From positions 46,515,652 through 46,579,651 of the forward strand of contig NC_052017.1 in NCBI RefSeq assembly GCF_015832195.1: 64,000 bases of DNA, given 5' to 3'. Below are positions 41,301 through 52,966 of the stretch, piece after piece; position 1 is the first letter of the stretch; each line of letters starts with the position of its first letter. The position numbers were made by a program, and so were the translations under genes. The notes under the pieces were generated by a model, which saw only the letters and a program-made list of their open reading frames with translations, had not been told where the DNA came from and made no database searches. The stretch is from Motacilla alba alba (lineage: Eukaryota; Chordata; Aves; Passeriformes; Motacillidae).

Positions 41301-44300
41301 TCTTCACTGGAAATCAATTAATCACCAGTACAAAATGTTTGCCTACACGTGCTTCAGGCAGCCACTTGGTTCTGCAAAGTCTCCATCTGTGAGGTGCAGA
41401 TCTCACTCTCTGTCTCTTTTCATTGCAGCAACAATTAGAGGCACTCCAAATTTCAGAAGGATTGGCCTCTAGCCCTTTTGGGAAGTGTTCGCACACCCAG
41501 CTTCAGAGGAGCAGTGAGCACCAACAGAGAAGTACAGGAGAACAGGGAGGACTGCAGTGCTGTGACTTCCCAGACTGGCTGGGCTGCAGCTCCAAGGTGC
41601 CCAGGTTATCATCTGGGAGATGCTGTTGGCCAGTCACAGCTTTGGCAAAACAACAACTGCCACATTTTCTTGTGACTCAAGACTGACCCAGGTGGTAGGA
41701 CTCATGCCAGCCAAAACCTTGCTGTAACCTAGCTTAGGTTTCAGGTGAATGAGAGCTTGGGAGCTTAGAGCTGTTGTGGATTTTTGTGTAAGATGACACT
41801 TGGGGATTGTAGAACAAATGGAATTTTTCTTATTGAAATTCCTTCTTAATTAAAAAATTTCAATGGGAGTTTTCCCTTCTAGTGTCAGCTAGATATAAAT
41901 GTTGTGAAACAAACCCTTCCAGACATCTAAGCAAGAGTGATTGCTTCTGGGTTTCAGAGCAAGCCTGAAACTGGATCCAGACCAGTACTTGCAGACATAC
42001 TTTTTCATTTTTAAGACCCATTGCCCAATGGCTCTCACATTCCTCCCAGTGGCCAGTCCATTGTTTGTGAGTATCGTCAGTAAAGCTGCTGTAAATAATT
42101 TACACAACCCTCAGCCAACCAAGGCTGAGATGGTACCACCAGGGCCACATGAAACTCTCAAGCTGTAGCTGTATTACTTTGCACATGATGTGAAATGAAA
42201 AATAAAGCCCTGAGCATTCCAGTCATACCAAGTGTGCTCCCGATAGCACTTTTAAACAAATCTCTACTGTTTCAGGGATGGAGCACAACTGGAGTCTGTC
42301 TGCTTCGATTTAAATCTGTCCCTGAATGATGTCCATGAGTTAACAGGGAGAATTACAAGCAAAGGAACAAATAAACATTAGGAAAAGAAAAAGAAAACCA
42401 GACTTTTAAAACACTCAGATGCCTGCATAGTTCCCAGGCTAAGCAGTCATGTGTTAAGAAAAAACCCCAATCTTCTCAACAGTGCACAAGATTTAGCAGC
42501 TCTGAGGCTGTGTAACCTATCTGGGAATCAGGTGTGGATTTCTATGGGTGAGGGGATGGAGAGAGGAGAACCCCGACTTGTTCCTGTGACCTGTGCCTAG
42601 CAGGGCACGTGGTCTCAGGCCATAAAACAGGACTGTCTGTAGGCACACCACCCACTGCATGTGGGCTGGTGTACAGGTTGTCCTCTCAAGAGAGGTGAGA
42701 AACCACTCTGCAAAGTGTTTTTGTCTGACAACAGGGGCAATACACCTGGTGGTGTGGTCAAGTGTAAAGAGCTTCAGACACTGTACATGAAGGGGAGGTC
42801 TGGCTGTTACTGGTTTTTAGGACCACTTCTGCCTTTTTGCTTTCTACTGCAGCCAAGGGAAAGACCTGTGCCTTTTGTATGTATGTACCTCAGCTAAAGC
42901 CATTCCAGTTTTAGGACAATGTCCCCATGAACCTCTGTTTGTTTCCGCACTTATGATGCTGCAGGACAAACAGAAAGTCCATGTAGACCCTCTCCCCACA
43001 GGAGCTCAAGTCTGCAGCCACCAATCACAGGCTGGTGTTAATGCACAGTGCTGAAACATTGCAAGTCCCCAGTAAGTGACAGTAGGTCACTTTAATGGTA
43101 TCTAACTTGTCCCACAAAAAGCCATCTAGGTTCCCATTTGGCCCAGATATTGTATTTATGTGGTTCAAATTTATACTCACGTTTAATGCAGGAATGTTAG
43201 AGATTGAGTGTAATTTGTGTTTGTACTTCTAATAGCTATGTAAAAAATATTAGACAAAGACAATAAAAGGAAAAGCTTTCCCCTGTCTCTCTCCTCAAAC
43301 TCCTTTTTAGCTTAACCCAATTTTCCAAGTCACTTAGAGGCCTTTAAATAAAATGAAATCCTAACGATGTCGCTGCCATGAATAATTAATTGTACCAGTA
43401 CAATCTCTCAAACAAAATCCATTGTCATTAGATTAGAGGTTTTCTCAAGACACACGAGTTCATTATGGCATTTTTACATCCTTCTTGTCTCTTATGTTTC
43501 TTTGGCTTTCCTTATCTGTGTCTTTTCTTGTTTGTGTCTGAGACACAGGACTCCATCACCTCGGTAGCCTCCAAAGCAACATGCCAATACCCAGGGAAGA
43601 GAGCTCTCTACAACCAGGCACATGGTGGCAGGAGTTTGAGAGCCCTGTCTGCAACTTATGTGCAGCCCAGTGGGGTGGGGACACTCCTGTTTTCAGAATC
43701 CAAAGACTATTTGGAAAGTTTACCCCTCTTTGCTAAAAGCTCTAAACTTTGAACAATTTAAGCAGTATGGTTCAAGTTTAGTGTGAAATATCTGTTAAAG
43801 CTATTCTCAGTGTTTTAAGATACATGACGTTAAAGAACATTGTGATTCTGATATTAATAACCAGGCATCCACCTTTTTCTACCCAGCTTTCTATTCAGAT
43901 TATTAATGCTAATGGGTGAATTAAGGATAGAGGATCACAAGCATTGCACATAAGAAGTGATTTGTCTATGAATATTTTGGCAGGCAAAACTTCCAAGACA
44001 CTGAGAGCTGCATTTATTCAAAGACCAAGGAAACTATTTTAAAGTATAATAGGAGTCATTCACTAGTATCCTTAGTAATAGCCTTTGCCACAAGGAATAT
44101 ATCTTCTGATGAGACATGACCCAATTTAAACTGCTGGCATCCAATATGTTTTTTCTTAAGCCTCTGAAAGTCCAGACTCATCCAGTGGAATTTTCTTCTT
44201 TTGAAAGTGATGATAGTATAAGGAATGAGAGCTCCCTGAAGTCTTCAAAGCAACTATTATTAATTTTTGGAAGAGGCATAAAAATAAAGTCCAGCTCACT

Positions 44301-44427
44301 AAGAGTCTTCAGGAATCTGATTTTATTTTTCACAGAGGCAGGCATTACTTTCAGTGCTGAGGACAGATTCCAAGTCTGATAACTGCACTTCATCTCTTAC
44401 ATGTGCCCTGAGAGTTCAGAGGGATTT
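38331..44427. other. Intergenic, no gene recognised
   Basis: No supported gene. Frames at 39159-39563 (plus, 134 residues) and 41116-41472 (plus, 118 residues) have no known domain. About 43130-43440 is an AT-rich candidate for a conserved element by appearance. Confidence 0.7.
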
Positions 44428-45005
44428 GGAATCATAAAATGGTTTGGGTTGGAAAGGACCTCAAAGATCATCTAGTTCCAGCCCCCTGCCAAGGGCAGGG
44501 ACACCTTCCACTGGACCATGCTGCTCAAAGCCCCATCCAACCTGACTTTGAACACAGCCAGGGATGGGGCATCCATCTACAACTTCTCCAGTCAACCTGT
44601 TCCAGTATCCCACAGCAAAGAATTTCCTTCTCATATCTAATCAAAACTATTCTCAGATTAAAGCCCTTCCCCCTTGTCCCATTGCTACATGTCCCTGTAA
44701 AAAGTCCCTCCCCAGCTCTCTTGTTGGCCCCTTTAAGGTACTGGAAAGCTGATCCAAGGCTCTCCAGAGCCTTCTCTTCTCCAGGCTGAGCAACCTCTCT
44801 GCTGGTTGCTCTCTGCCTCATAGGAGTCATCATAGGAGAGGTGCTCCAGCCCTCTGATCATCTCTGTAGCCCTCCTCTGGACCTATTCCAAAAGATCCAT
44901 GACACTCCTGTGCTGAGGACCCCAGAGCCAGAGTCTGTACTCCAGGTGGGCTCTCACAATAGCAGAGTAGAGAAGAGGTATCACATCTCTGGACCTGCTG
45001 GTATT
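44428..45005 (-). mobile_element. CR1 LINE fragment, 3' end (5'-truncated)
   Basis: The plus strand reads the reverse complement of a bird CR1 3' end: GGAATCATAAAATGGTTTGG, then 'TTGGAAAGGACCTCAAAGAT', 'CATCTAGTTCCAGCCCCCTG', 'CCCTTCCCCCTTGTCCCATT', 'CCAGGCTGAGCAACCTCTCT' and 'ACTCCAGGTGGGCTCTCACA'. The element therefore lies in minus orientation with its 3' terminus at about 44428. Only one degenerate copy of the terminal ATTCTATG-type repeat remains. Similarity fades after about 45005; some further CR1-like sequence may reach 45060. Like most bird CR1 copies it lacks the reverse transcriptase region, and its open frames on both strands are not functional. Confidence 0.92.
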
Positions 45006-48000
45006 GCATTGCTGCATCAATACATTATTGTCTCACTTCTTTGGATGCTTCCTCACAAAGTGCAAACCCTGAAAGAACATGCTGGTAACAGGATGCTGGA
45101 TCAGAGAACTGAAAGGGAACTCCCCTGTGACAGAATTCCTTGAGCACCACCTTACACCTACCTGTGGTCTTCGCCCCCATCACTCTTCTTGGGAAGATAC
45201 CACTTCCATGGTCAGTAATTATATTCTGGCCCAACCTTACTCTTGGAAATTACAACCTTCTCTTTAGGCCTGTTTTGTCCTTCATGCCAAAGAGCTGCTC
45301 TTCCTGACAGACTTTATCTCCTTGATGTGTTCATAGGCAACATTCATCATTTCTCAGTTTTCACCTTCTTAGATGATTTAAATTCTCCTGGTCATCCAGG
45401 TGTCTCTTTCCTCCACACCACATCACTGTGGAGATTATTTGTGGTGAAAATGAGAGAGTGGAACTACTCAGTGTACATAAACCCCTTGAACACTGGAGTT
45501 AGTAATTCCTACCCTTCTGCCAATTCCTCATTTGAGGTACCTTAAGACATGAGGATTGTAGATTTTTTTTTTCCTGGTTACTTTGTACCTATAACTCCCT
45601 GTAAACATCTGATCATGCACCCTGCCCTACATACTCTTCCTTTGCTGTTTCCAAGTGCTATGCTTTTGGTTTGTAAGAGTAATTCTTGTTATCACCATAA
45701 TCTTTATACTGCTGGTGCCTCATAACTTCACTGGTACTCCAGAGCCTGGTTACAGATGTGCCCTGGCTAGGAGGACTGTGACCATGACACATAACCTACC
45801 ACTGGAAAAACCCATGGGGAAGGGATGTTACCCGGTTACCATCTCACAGCCCATGGTAATCTGTCCTTAGAAACACTGATAGTTTTTATGCAAGATCATG
45901 AACTGAACTATTCAGTATGAATTCTTCTCCTCAGGGCTATGTTTAAAACATTTCTCCAGCCCTGTAATCCCCCTGTCAGCAAAGCTTCCCATTATCTCTT
46001 CTTTATCTAGCTTTTGTATTCGTCCCTATCTTAACCATCTAAACTAATAAATTATCTCAAAGGACCATAAAATCTGGTCTGCCAGATACAATGTTTCATG
46101 TTCCAATAGTCTCTCCAACACTCCTTACAAAGATTTTGGCTATTCAAAGTCAAGGCAAGTTCTGTACTTCTCATGTCAGCAGCTCTGAGACACCTCCAAC
46201 AACAAATCCTTGAGCTCATTAGTTCCCCTTGATCCATTCATTCCTACTCACAAAGTCTGGTCTCCTGAAATAAAGCACCCTAGTTTTATTTAGCAACCTT
46301 TCGATTTAAAAGAACTCCATGGGCATTCAGTCAATCCAAGCAGTTTGGTTTGATTCTGACAATCACTTCTTTGCTGCTGGAGCCTGTAGTACTGATATCA
46401 GACTCCCATCACAACTAGTGAAGAAATCTGCAAATTACTGGGCACAAGACTATCGGGATCCTACTAGTCCTAGATACTGTTTTCCCACCTCAATGAAATT
46501 CAATTATAGAAACCCACCCACTGGTAAAGCTAAGGCTGAGTATCTGCAAGCAGGACTCAAAGCATTATACCAGCAGATTTTTTTCTTTCACCATTCTTCC
46601 CAAAAATTTTCAATCCAAAGTGTGTTCCTTTGACTAGTGTTATATCTTTTTTCTTCTTTGTCATACTGGGAAAAGAGAATTATCATCACCTTTAGCTTTA
46701 TTAATCTGTCATGAATAGTGCACCTCTTTGAACACCCGATTTTCTTTTATGATCTCTGTTCCCAAAGTGTCAACCTGGCTTCCTTGCAATCCCACTGAGG
46801 TCCTTCACCGGTACTTCATATGACTTAATTGTGTTAATTACACATTTGTGTTAATACCCTGCTGTCCTTGACATGACAGCAAAAGTTGTCTTTTTAAAGA
46901 CACTGAAAGGTTTGCATATTTCTACATCATACTGCATATACATATGCCCTGGTGGAAAATCTGACATTCTAGGACCCAAAATTCCTCTTCTACATAAAAA
47001 CCATCTTGCAGCAGATTCTGCTGGTGTATGTGAACAGGCTGTACCAAATTGAGCAGTAGCTCCTTGGATATATGTGTGACATATGGATATACATCTGACA
47101 GTGAGTGCTTGCATGTCTATGTGAATATACAGAGTGAGTCAGTCTGTTATCCCTGCAAGGAAGATCACTACAGCTATTAAATTACAACGGGCAAAAACAT
47201 TAGTGTAGCCATTAAAATCAAAATCAAATTGATTTTTGGGATGACCATTATCCATGTATGCAATCCCAATTTTTCCTCTTAAAAATGGAAAATTCTATAC
47301 AGGCAGAAGGGCAGTGCAATAAACTCTATAGAAAACTTAGAGAATCAGTATAATTCACCCTTGATGTTCTTTGACCTAATTTCTTTATCTTCCAGCATCA
47401 CAAGGGCTAGAGAATATGAAGTGGTATCATCTGCATTGTGGATACCAAGGCAACAGGCTCTCTCTCAGCTTAAGGACAAAGTAAAATCTCATGGCATCAA
47501 CACAGCTCTCTGAAACATGTTTCAATGATGCTAATTGTGTTCTCAAGCATCTGATCTGAAAACGCACTTGTCTTTGTGATCATACTATTGTTTGTACTGT
47601 TGGGACACTGCAGACCCTCAGTGATGGACAATTATACCACCTGAAGTGAAATTTAGCTTGGCTAGCAAAAAAATCTGATATTATTTCCCTTCAATAAATA
47701 TTAAAATTCTACCTCCTTCTTTAATAAAGGTAAGGCATTTCAGAACGTTTACAAACACACAGAAAAGAGGAAGAGACCTTCCCAACAGTTTTTCCTCACA
47801 ATGTATTCCCTGAGCTTCACCATCTGTTTTTCGCCACTGCCCATCTTCATGGAACACCACTCTCTCCCAGGAGCAAAGAAATGCCAAAACAAGAAAAGCA
47901 AACTTTAGGTGAATGGTTATCACCCTAATGTATGCCTCACATTTGACACATGGAAGCTCCTCAAACTGCAGTCACAAAAAGGGGAATGAAGTTAGTACAG

Positions 48001-49599
48001 AGAAGAATGAGGGAAATTGGGATCACTGTACACACACAAATAAGCCAAGGAAGAGAGAAACTGAAGGATATATATTATATATTTCATATACAAGTAAAAT
48101 CATGCATGTCTGTAATAGCTCAGATAACCTTGGGGACAGATCTTTGTACAGTGCAAACAGGCCCAAATCTACCCAGTTTATTAACTGGCTTCATATGATG
48201 CACAAACATCAGATGAAGAAGAGGGACAACTGTTTTAGGATTCTGTCTACATTTTACTCTTACATGTTTCCCTAGAAATTCAAACCCGACATGCACTCCA
48301 GGCCAGTTACGTGCATTAAAATTGTGCACTCACAGTTCCTAAACAAGACTTTGGAACACTAACTGTAGTCCCATGAGACAGGATCTTTGACAGCAACAAC
48401 CCTTCAAGATATTGCTGCTGAGCAGTGTTCTCATGACACATCATGCTGCCCCCTACATTGCACCAGCTGAGCTTCTCATGTGCCTGTGCTGGCAATGAGA
48501 CCAGAGAACTGACCCAGCCCCTGAAACTGCTCATGAACTGACTACCTCTACAAGCTTCTGCCCCTGCCTAGTGCTGTGCCGTGACACTGGGTAATGTCAC
48601 CGGTATTACAGCACTGGATCTCTGCAGATCCTGTCACCTGGCTTAGCAGAGGGCCTCAAAAGCCCTTGGCTGAGGCCATAGGAATTCCAGCCCTCACTAG
48701 AGAAATGCAATTGGCAAAGCAGCGGTAGGAAGGTATCAGTTGTCCTCTACAGCAGTGCCTGGGAATGATTCAGATGAGTTAAGACAAATGTTTGCTTGAG
48801 CAATTAAAAAAATTACTTGTTCTAAAGTGGAAATTGATCCATACATCATAGCTTATTTGCTAGGAAGACCCACAATGTCTTTTGCACTACATCTAACTGT
48901 TAGGAAAATTAATTTAAGACATATCAAAGCCAAGCCATGTATAATCATTTTAGTTAACAGTATTCATGCTGTAACTTATGTATTTAAAGCATTCTTCTGG
49001 CCACAGGGCAAAAAAAATTCTTTTAAATCAACAGCATTGGAAAACTAGCATACAACTCAATAAACTGATGATTCCACATTTCCCAGAGCCTACTCTGTGT
49101 CACATAACCTGGGGGCTGGGTATTTTCAACCAGATGAAGACAGCAGGGTGCCTAGGTTGTTACAGCACTGCTTCACCACGCAGCAGCATTACCACAAGCA
49201 GCCGAATGGGAGAATCCAGCGGCTCGGGAACAGGCAAGCTACAGACACGGCTGTTTGGAGGCATGTTTGGAAGACGAAGCCCTCGAGCCAGAGAAAAGCT
49301 CCAACAATGGGAGCAATTTGGCAGCTCCCTCGCAATACTTCATCCACTTATCTCAAGCAGGACTCGTGGAGTGAGCGAGCCCTCATGCCAGCTGCAGGAA
49401 CTCACCTCTGCTGAGGGTACCGCAGGAGGCTGTGCGCCTAGGGATGCACTTTTTTTGAAGGGAAAGCTACCGAGTTTTCCCTGGTAGCATCACCTATCTC
49501 CTGAAGGTGAATGCCACACTCTTGCTAGCAAGGAGTCTTGGCAACAGTGAAAAGAAACACCTTTATAAACACAGAACCTCTGCTCTTCACGTTCACTAA
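45006..49599. other. Intergenic between the CR1 fragment and the CpG island
   Basis: No supported gene. Possible further decayed repeat sequence follows the CR1 fragment up to about 45250. The frame at 48978-49487 (plus, 169 residues) is the longest outside the minisatellite; it ends just before the CpG island and shows no recognisable domain. Confidence 0.65.
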
Positions 49600-49822
49600 C
49601 CACAGGGACCTGCTGCCGCGGGACCAGCGCACAACGGGCTTTCCCTACGCGCGAAGCGAATCCAGGAGCGCCGTCCGCGGCCCAAGCGGCACTTGCAGCC
49701 CCGTGCCTCCGCTTGCAGCAGCACAGCGAAGGGCTGGCCCGCAGCCGAGCCGCAGTTGCCTGAGCTGCGGCAGCCCGAGCTGTGATAGCCCTGGCCGCGG
49801 TAGCCGGGGCGGCGGCAGCCGA

Positions 49823-50398
49823 GCCGCGGTAACCCGAGGTACAAGCCCGAGCCGCGGTAACCCGAGGTACAAGCCCGAGCCGCGGTAGCCCGGGGTACAA
49901 GCCCGAGCCGCGGTAGCCCGGGGTACAAGCCCGAACCGCGATAGCCCGGGGTACAAGCCCGAGCCGCGGTAACCCGAGGTACAAGCCCGAGCCGCGGTAG
50001 CCCGGGGTACAAGCCCGAACCGCGGTAGCCCAGGGTACAAGCCCGAGCCGCGGTAACCCGAGGTACAAGCCCGAGCCGCGGTAGCCCGGGGTACAAGCCC
50101 GAGCCGCGGTAGCCCGGGGTACAAGCCCGAGCCGCGGTAGCCCGGGGTACAAGCCCGAGCCGCGGTAACCCGAGGTACAAGCCCGAGCCGCGGTAACCCG
50201 GGGTACAAACCCGAGCCGCGGTAACCCGAGGTACAAGCCCGAACCGCGGTAGCCCGGGGTACAAGCCCGAGCCGCGGTAACCCGAGGTACAAGCCCGAAC
50301 CGCGGTAGCCCGGGGTACAAGCCCGAGCCGCGGTAACCCGAGGTACAAGCCCGAGCCGCGGTAGCCCGGGGTACAAGCCCGAGCCGCGGTAGCCCGGG
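49823..50398. repeat. 28-bp GC-rich minisatellite, 20 full units plus a partial unit
   Basis: Tandem array with an exact 28-bp period: unit starts at 49823, 49851, 49879 and so on to 50355, with a partial unit from 50383. Two main unit types alternate irregularly: type A (GCCGCGGTAACCCGAGG, then TACAAGCCCGA) with 8 copies, and type B (GCCGCGGTAGCCCGGGG, same tail) with 11 copies including variants whose first base is A. One hybrid sits at 50187. No indels occur within the 20 units. A degenerate 29-bp unit (49794-49822) and weaker copies back to about 49745 suggest the array grew out of the local CpG-rich sequence. Each unit holds several CpGs, a CCGCGG site and, in type B, CCCGGG. Minus-strand frames across it are an effect of the period, not evidence for a gene. 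Confidence 0.97.
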
Positions 50399-50432
50399 CC
50401 CGGCTGCCCCCGAGCCCACTCAGCCCGGGCGG

Positions 50433-50448
50433 CGGCGCCATCTAGCGG
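50433..50448 (-). promoter_or_regulatory. CTCF-like binding motif
   Basis: On the minus strand this reads CCGCTAGATGGCGCCG, close to the vertebrate CTCF core (CC-A-S-Y-AG-R-K-GGC-R-S-Y-R) with one deviation (G for A at the third position). It lies about 35 bp outside the last minisatellite unit, within the CpG island. Motif match only; occupancy is unknown. Confidence 0.5.
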
Positions 50449-50535
50449 CTTGTTGGAGCAGCGCGGCCGCCGCTCCGCCCGGGCTGCGGCCCTGCCCTCA
50501 GCACCCCCGGTTACCCCGTCACCAGTGACGTGCTC

Positions 50536-52381
50536 TTATTTTGTCTCATTACTCATCTCCTTAATTATCTCTGGCTGACAAATTAGAGCGTCAAGTGGCT
50601 CACCGGCTAGACAAGCGGCTCATTTATTTTTACAGCAGCGTATTTTCACATTGCTGCGGTTATTTTGTGGCTACGGTTTGACCTTGCACCAAGTTACTAA
50701 ACAAAACACTCCAAGAAAGCCACCCAAATACAATAACTTTGTCACAAAGACCAGGTTTTGGCTTTCCTTTCCAAGCAACAGTTAAGGTCAGCAGACTTCC
50801 AAAAGCCATAAAGAAAATATGTCTGCACATGCACAAAAAAGCCCCTCATCTTTTAAAACCAAACATATCCACAATCCAATTTACTTTTGTCTCATGAGCA
50901 CCTCACACCACGCTTCTCCCTCTCTAGATTTCTGCAAAGCTAGGGAAAAAATGTCAACAGTCTGTCTGGAAATTTTCCCCTGCTTTAAACACATCTCACC
51001 ACTGTGTGAGAGCAAACTCCAGTTGCAGCAGCCCTGGTATAAGCTCCCTACTCCAAAAATCACCAGTAATTTTGCAGTTTATTCCTAGGACAGCTAAAAC
51101 TATGCAAGAATCATCCACCAATATCACTGACATGCACTAAAGGGGAAAAAAATTATTGTTATATAGCAACATTTCCTCATGTTGTTTAAACAAAGTCTAA
51201 AACAGGCACAAACTAATCCTGATAAAGAGGAGAAAAACTGTCTTGGTAAAGAAGTGGAAATGCTGCTCCATGGGAATTCTCCCACTGGACACTGTGCTTG
51301 CCTTTGCAAATGCCAAAGAAGTTAGGCAGTCTTAGCCTCTTTATGGACATTTCCTTTAAGTCCAGTATGCGCTTCCCTCCTCTCCAATCGCTGCTACTGG
51401 GTTGACTGTCCTTTAAATAAGTCTAAATTGATAAACATTCACATAAGTCACGCAGCTTCCTTCAAAAGCAAAAGCTTACATAGACAGCTGCAAATGAATA
51501 AATCCAGCCAAGAAGCTGCAGCTGAACAGGTACTCCAGATCCAGCATTCTTGCAGAGCCACGACCATGTAGAATGGCCAAATACTTTTTTTTTTTGGAAG
51601 GTGGGAATTAGGATGAAACTCTGTATTACCTTGTTAGTTGGACAAGCAGCAGATTTGAAAAAAAAATGAAGGCTGTGAGTGATGAAGTAACACATTCCCA
51701 GTTTGCATCATCCCACCTACACTAACACTGGAATCTGAAAGAAGAGTACCTCACCCACAGGAACAGCCACGCTGGCATTAATCCCCTTAACTTGAATGCC
51801 AACAGCATCAAAGCTTTCCCATTGCACCCTGGAAGCTTTGCAGCTGGCTGGCACCAGAATAAAGGCAGGCCCCCAACCTTACTAACAAGGTCCACAAATG
51901 CCCACCCAAATATAACCAAAAATGGGTCAGAGTTCACACTCACTGGGATAAATTCTGAACCGCTTCCTGTCAACAGCAAAGGCTGCTAAATATGAGTTAC
52001 ACTAAAAATGGTCAGTATGTACAGGAAACAAGCAGCAGAAACATGAGTAATCATACCATCTGATGGAAGCACCAGTCATTTTGCATCAGCTATTAAGATT
52101 ACAAACATCCCTGACAATGGTTTGGGTTTTTTTCCTTCTTCCCCCTTTTTTTTTTTTGCTGCAGCAATAGTAAGAAGGTAGCATCTTGGACTAAAGCGCA
52201 AACTTTTCCTGGAATATCAGGCAGTGACTTCTCTGAGTGACCTGAATTTAAGGGCAACAGGGAACAACTGGAAAGCCAATTCTGCCTCTCAAGGTCCCCC
52301 AGCCAAGCAGTAGCAAGAGATGGCAAGCTCACAATAGGAGAAAGAATCCAAGAATTCTCCAGTTTGACTTTATGTTACACT
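50536..52381. other. Intergenic between the CpG island and the solo LTR
   Basis: No gene seen. The first 170 bp (to about 50705) keep several CpGs and homeodomain-type TAATTA cores beside the island. The rest is ordinary AT-rich sequence with short T runs (51586-51595, 52146-52157). Confidence 0.65.
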
Positions 52382-52966
52382 TGTGTCCCAGTTTCAGCTG
52401 AGATAGAATTCATTTCCTTTTTAGTAGCCGCCAGTACTAAGAAATGCTGTGTTTTGGATTGAGTGTGAGAACAATGCTGATAACAGGCTAACTTTTCTCT
52501 TGTTGCCAAGTAGTGCTTACTTTAAATCAAGGTCTCCTCACTTTCCCATGCTCTGCCAGGAGCAGACAAAAAAGAGGCTGCGAGGAAACATGGCCAAGAC
52601 AGCTGACCTGAACTGGTCAAATGAGTATTTCAAGCATAGAACATCATGCCCAGGATATAAACTGGGGGAAGCCATCCCAAATGATGCCATGTGCAGCTCA
52701 GGGAGAGGCTGGGCATTCATCAGCAGGTGGTGAGCAACTGTATTGTGCCTCATTTTTCTTGGGTTTTCTCTTGTACCCTTTTTACTACAATTATTAGTAT
52801 TACCATTGTATTTCAATTGATCTCAATTATTAGACTGCTCTTATCTCACCCCATGAGTTTTACTTTTTTTCCTAATTCTCCTCTCCATTCCATGAGGGAG
52901 GGCAGAAAAGGGGAAGGAAATAAGCAGCTGCATAGTACAGTTGCCCAGTGGAGTTGAACTATGACA
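52382..52966 (+). mobile_element. Solo LTR of an avian endogenous retrovirus (ERVL-like)
   Basis: A 585-bp element starts TGTGTCCCAGTTTCAGC and ends GAACTATGACA, so it has the TG...CA ends of a retroviral LTR. Its layout matches a widespread bird LTR family that I recognise: a U3 with a 'GCCAAGTAGTGCTTAC' block, 'CCCATGCTCTGCCAGG', a TATAAA box (52656-52661), a 'GGTGGTGAGCAACTG' block and a 3' part with 'CCCCATGAGTTTTAC'. No primer-binding site or gag/pol sequence follows on the right and none precedes it, so it is a solo LTR left by recombination. The usual polyadenylation signal region reads ATTAGA rather than ATTAAA or AATAAA, so it looks degraded. Flanking target-site duplication is unclear (ACACT left, ACTTG right). 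Class III (ERVL) assignment is from memory of the family and is less certain than the LTR call. Confidence 0.85.

Larger units (their letters stand above)
49600..50535. promoter_or_regulatory. CpG island around the minisatellite
   Basis: GC- and CpG-dense block in an AT-rich region, including non-repeat flanks (49600-49822 and 50399-50535) with many CpGs, GC-box-like CCGCCC and a CRE-like TGACGTG at 50526-50532. CpG density this high outside the repeat suggests an unmethylated island, and so a possible promoter or regulatory element. No coding gene starts from it that I can recognise. It lies about 5.5 kb from the HERPUD2 3' end, so it is not the HERPUD2 promoter. Confidence 0.75.

Noticed and set aside
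44439..45143. Overlapping frames of 100-116 residues on both strands
   Set aside because: They lie in the CR1 3' fragment, which does not carry the reverse transcriptase coding region.
48978..49487. 169-residue plus-strand frame before the CpG island
   Set aside because: No recognisable domain and no convincing exon structure; its composition fits a chance frame in a moderately GC-rich shore.
49823..50398. CRISPR-like array
   Set aside because: Units abut directly with no unique spacers, and the host DNA is vertebrate; it is a minisatellite.
49490..50441. Three long minus-strand open frames (309, 281 and 243 residues) with a 28-residue repeat
   Set aside because: They result from a stop-free 28-bp tandem repeat read in all three frames. 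No domain, splice signal or conserved flank supports a protein.
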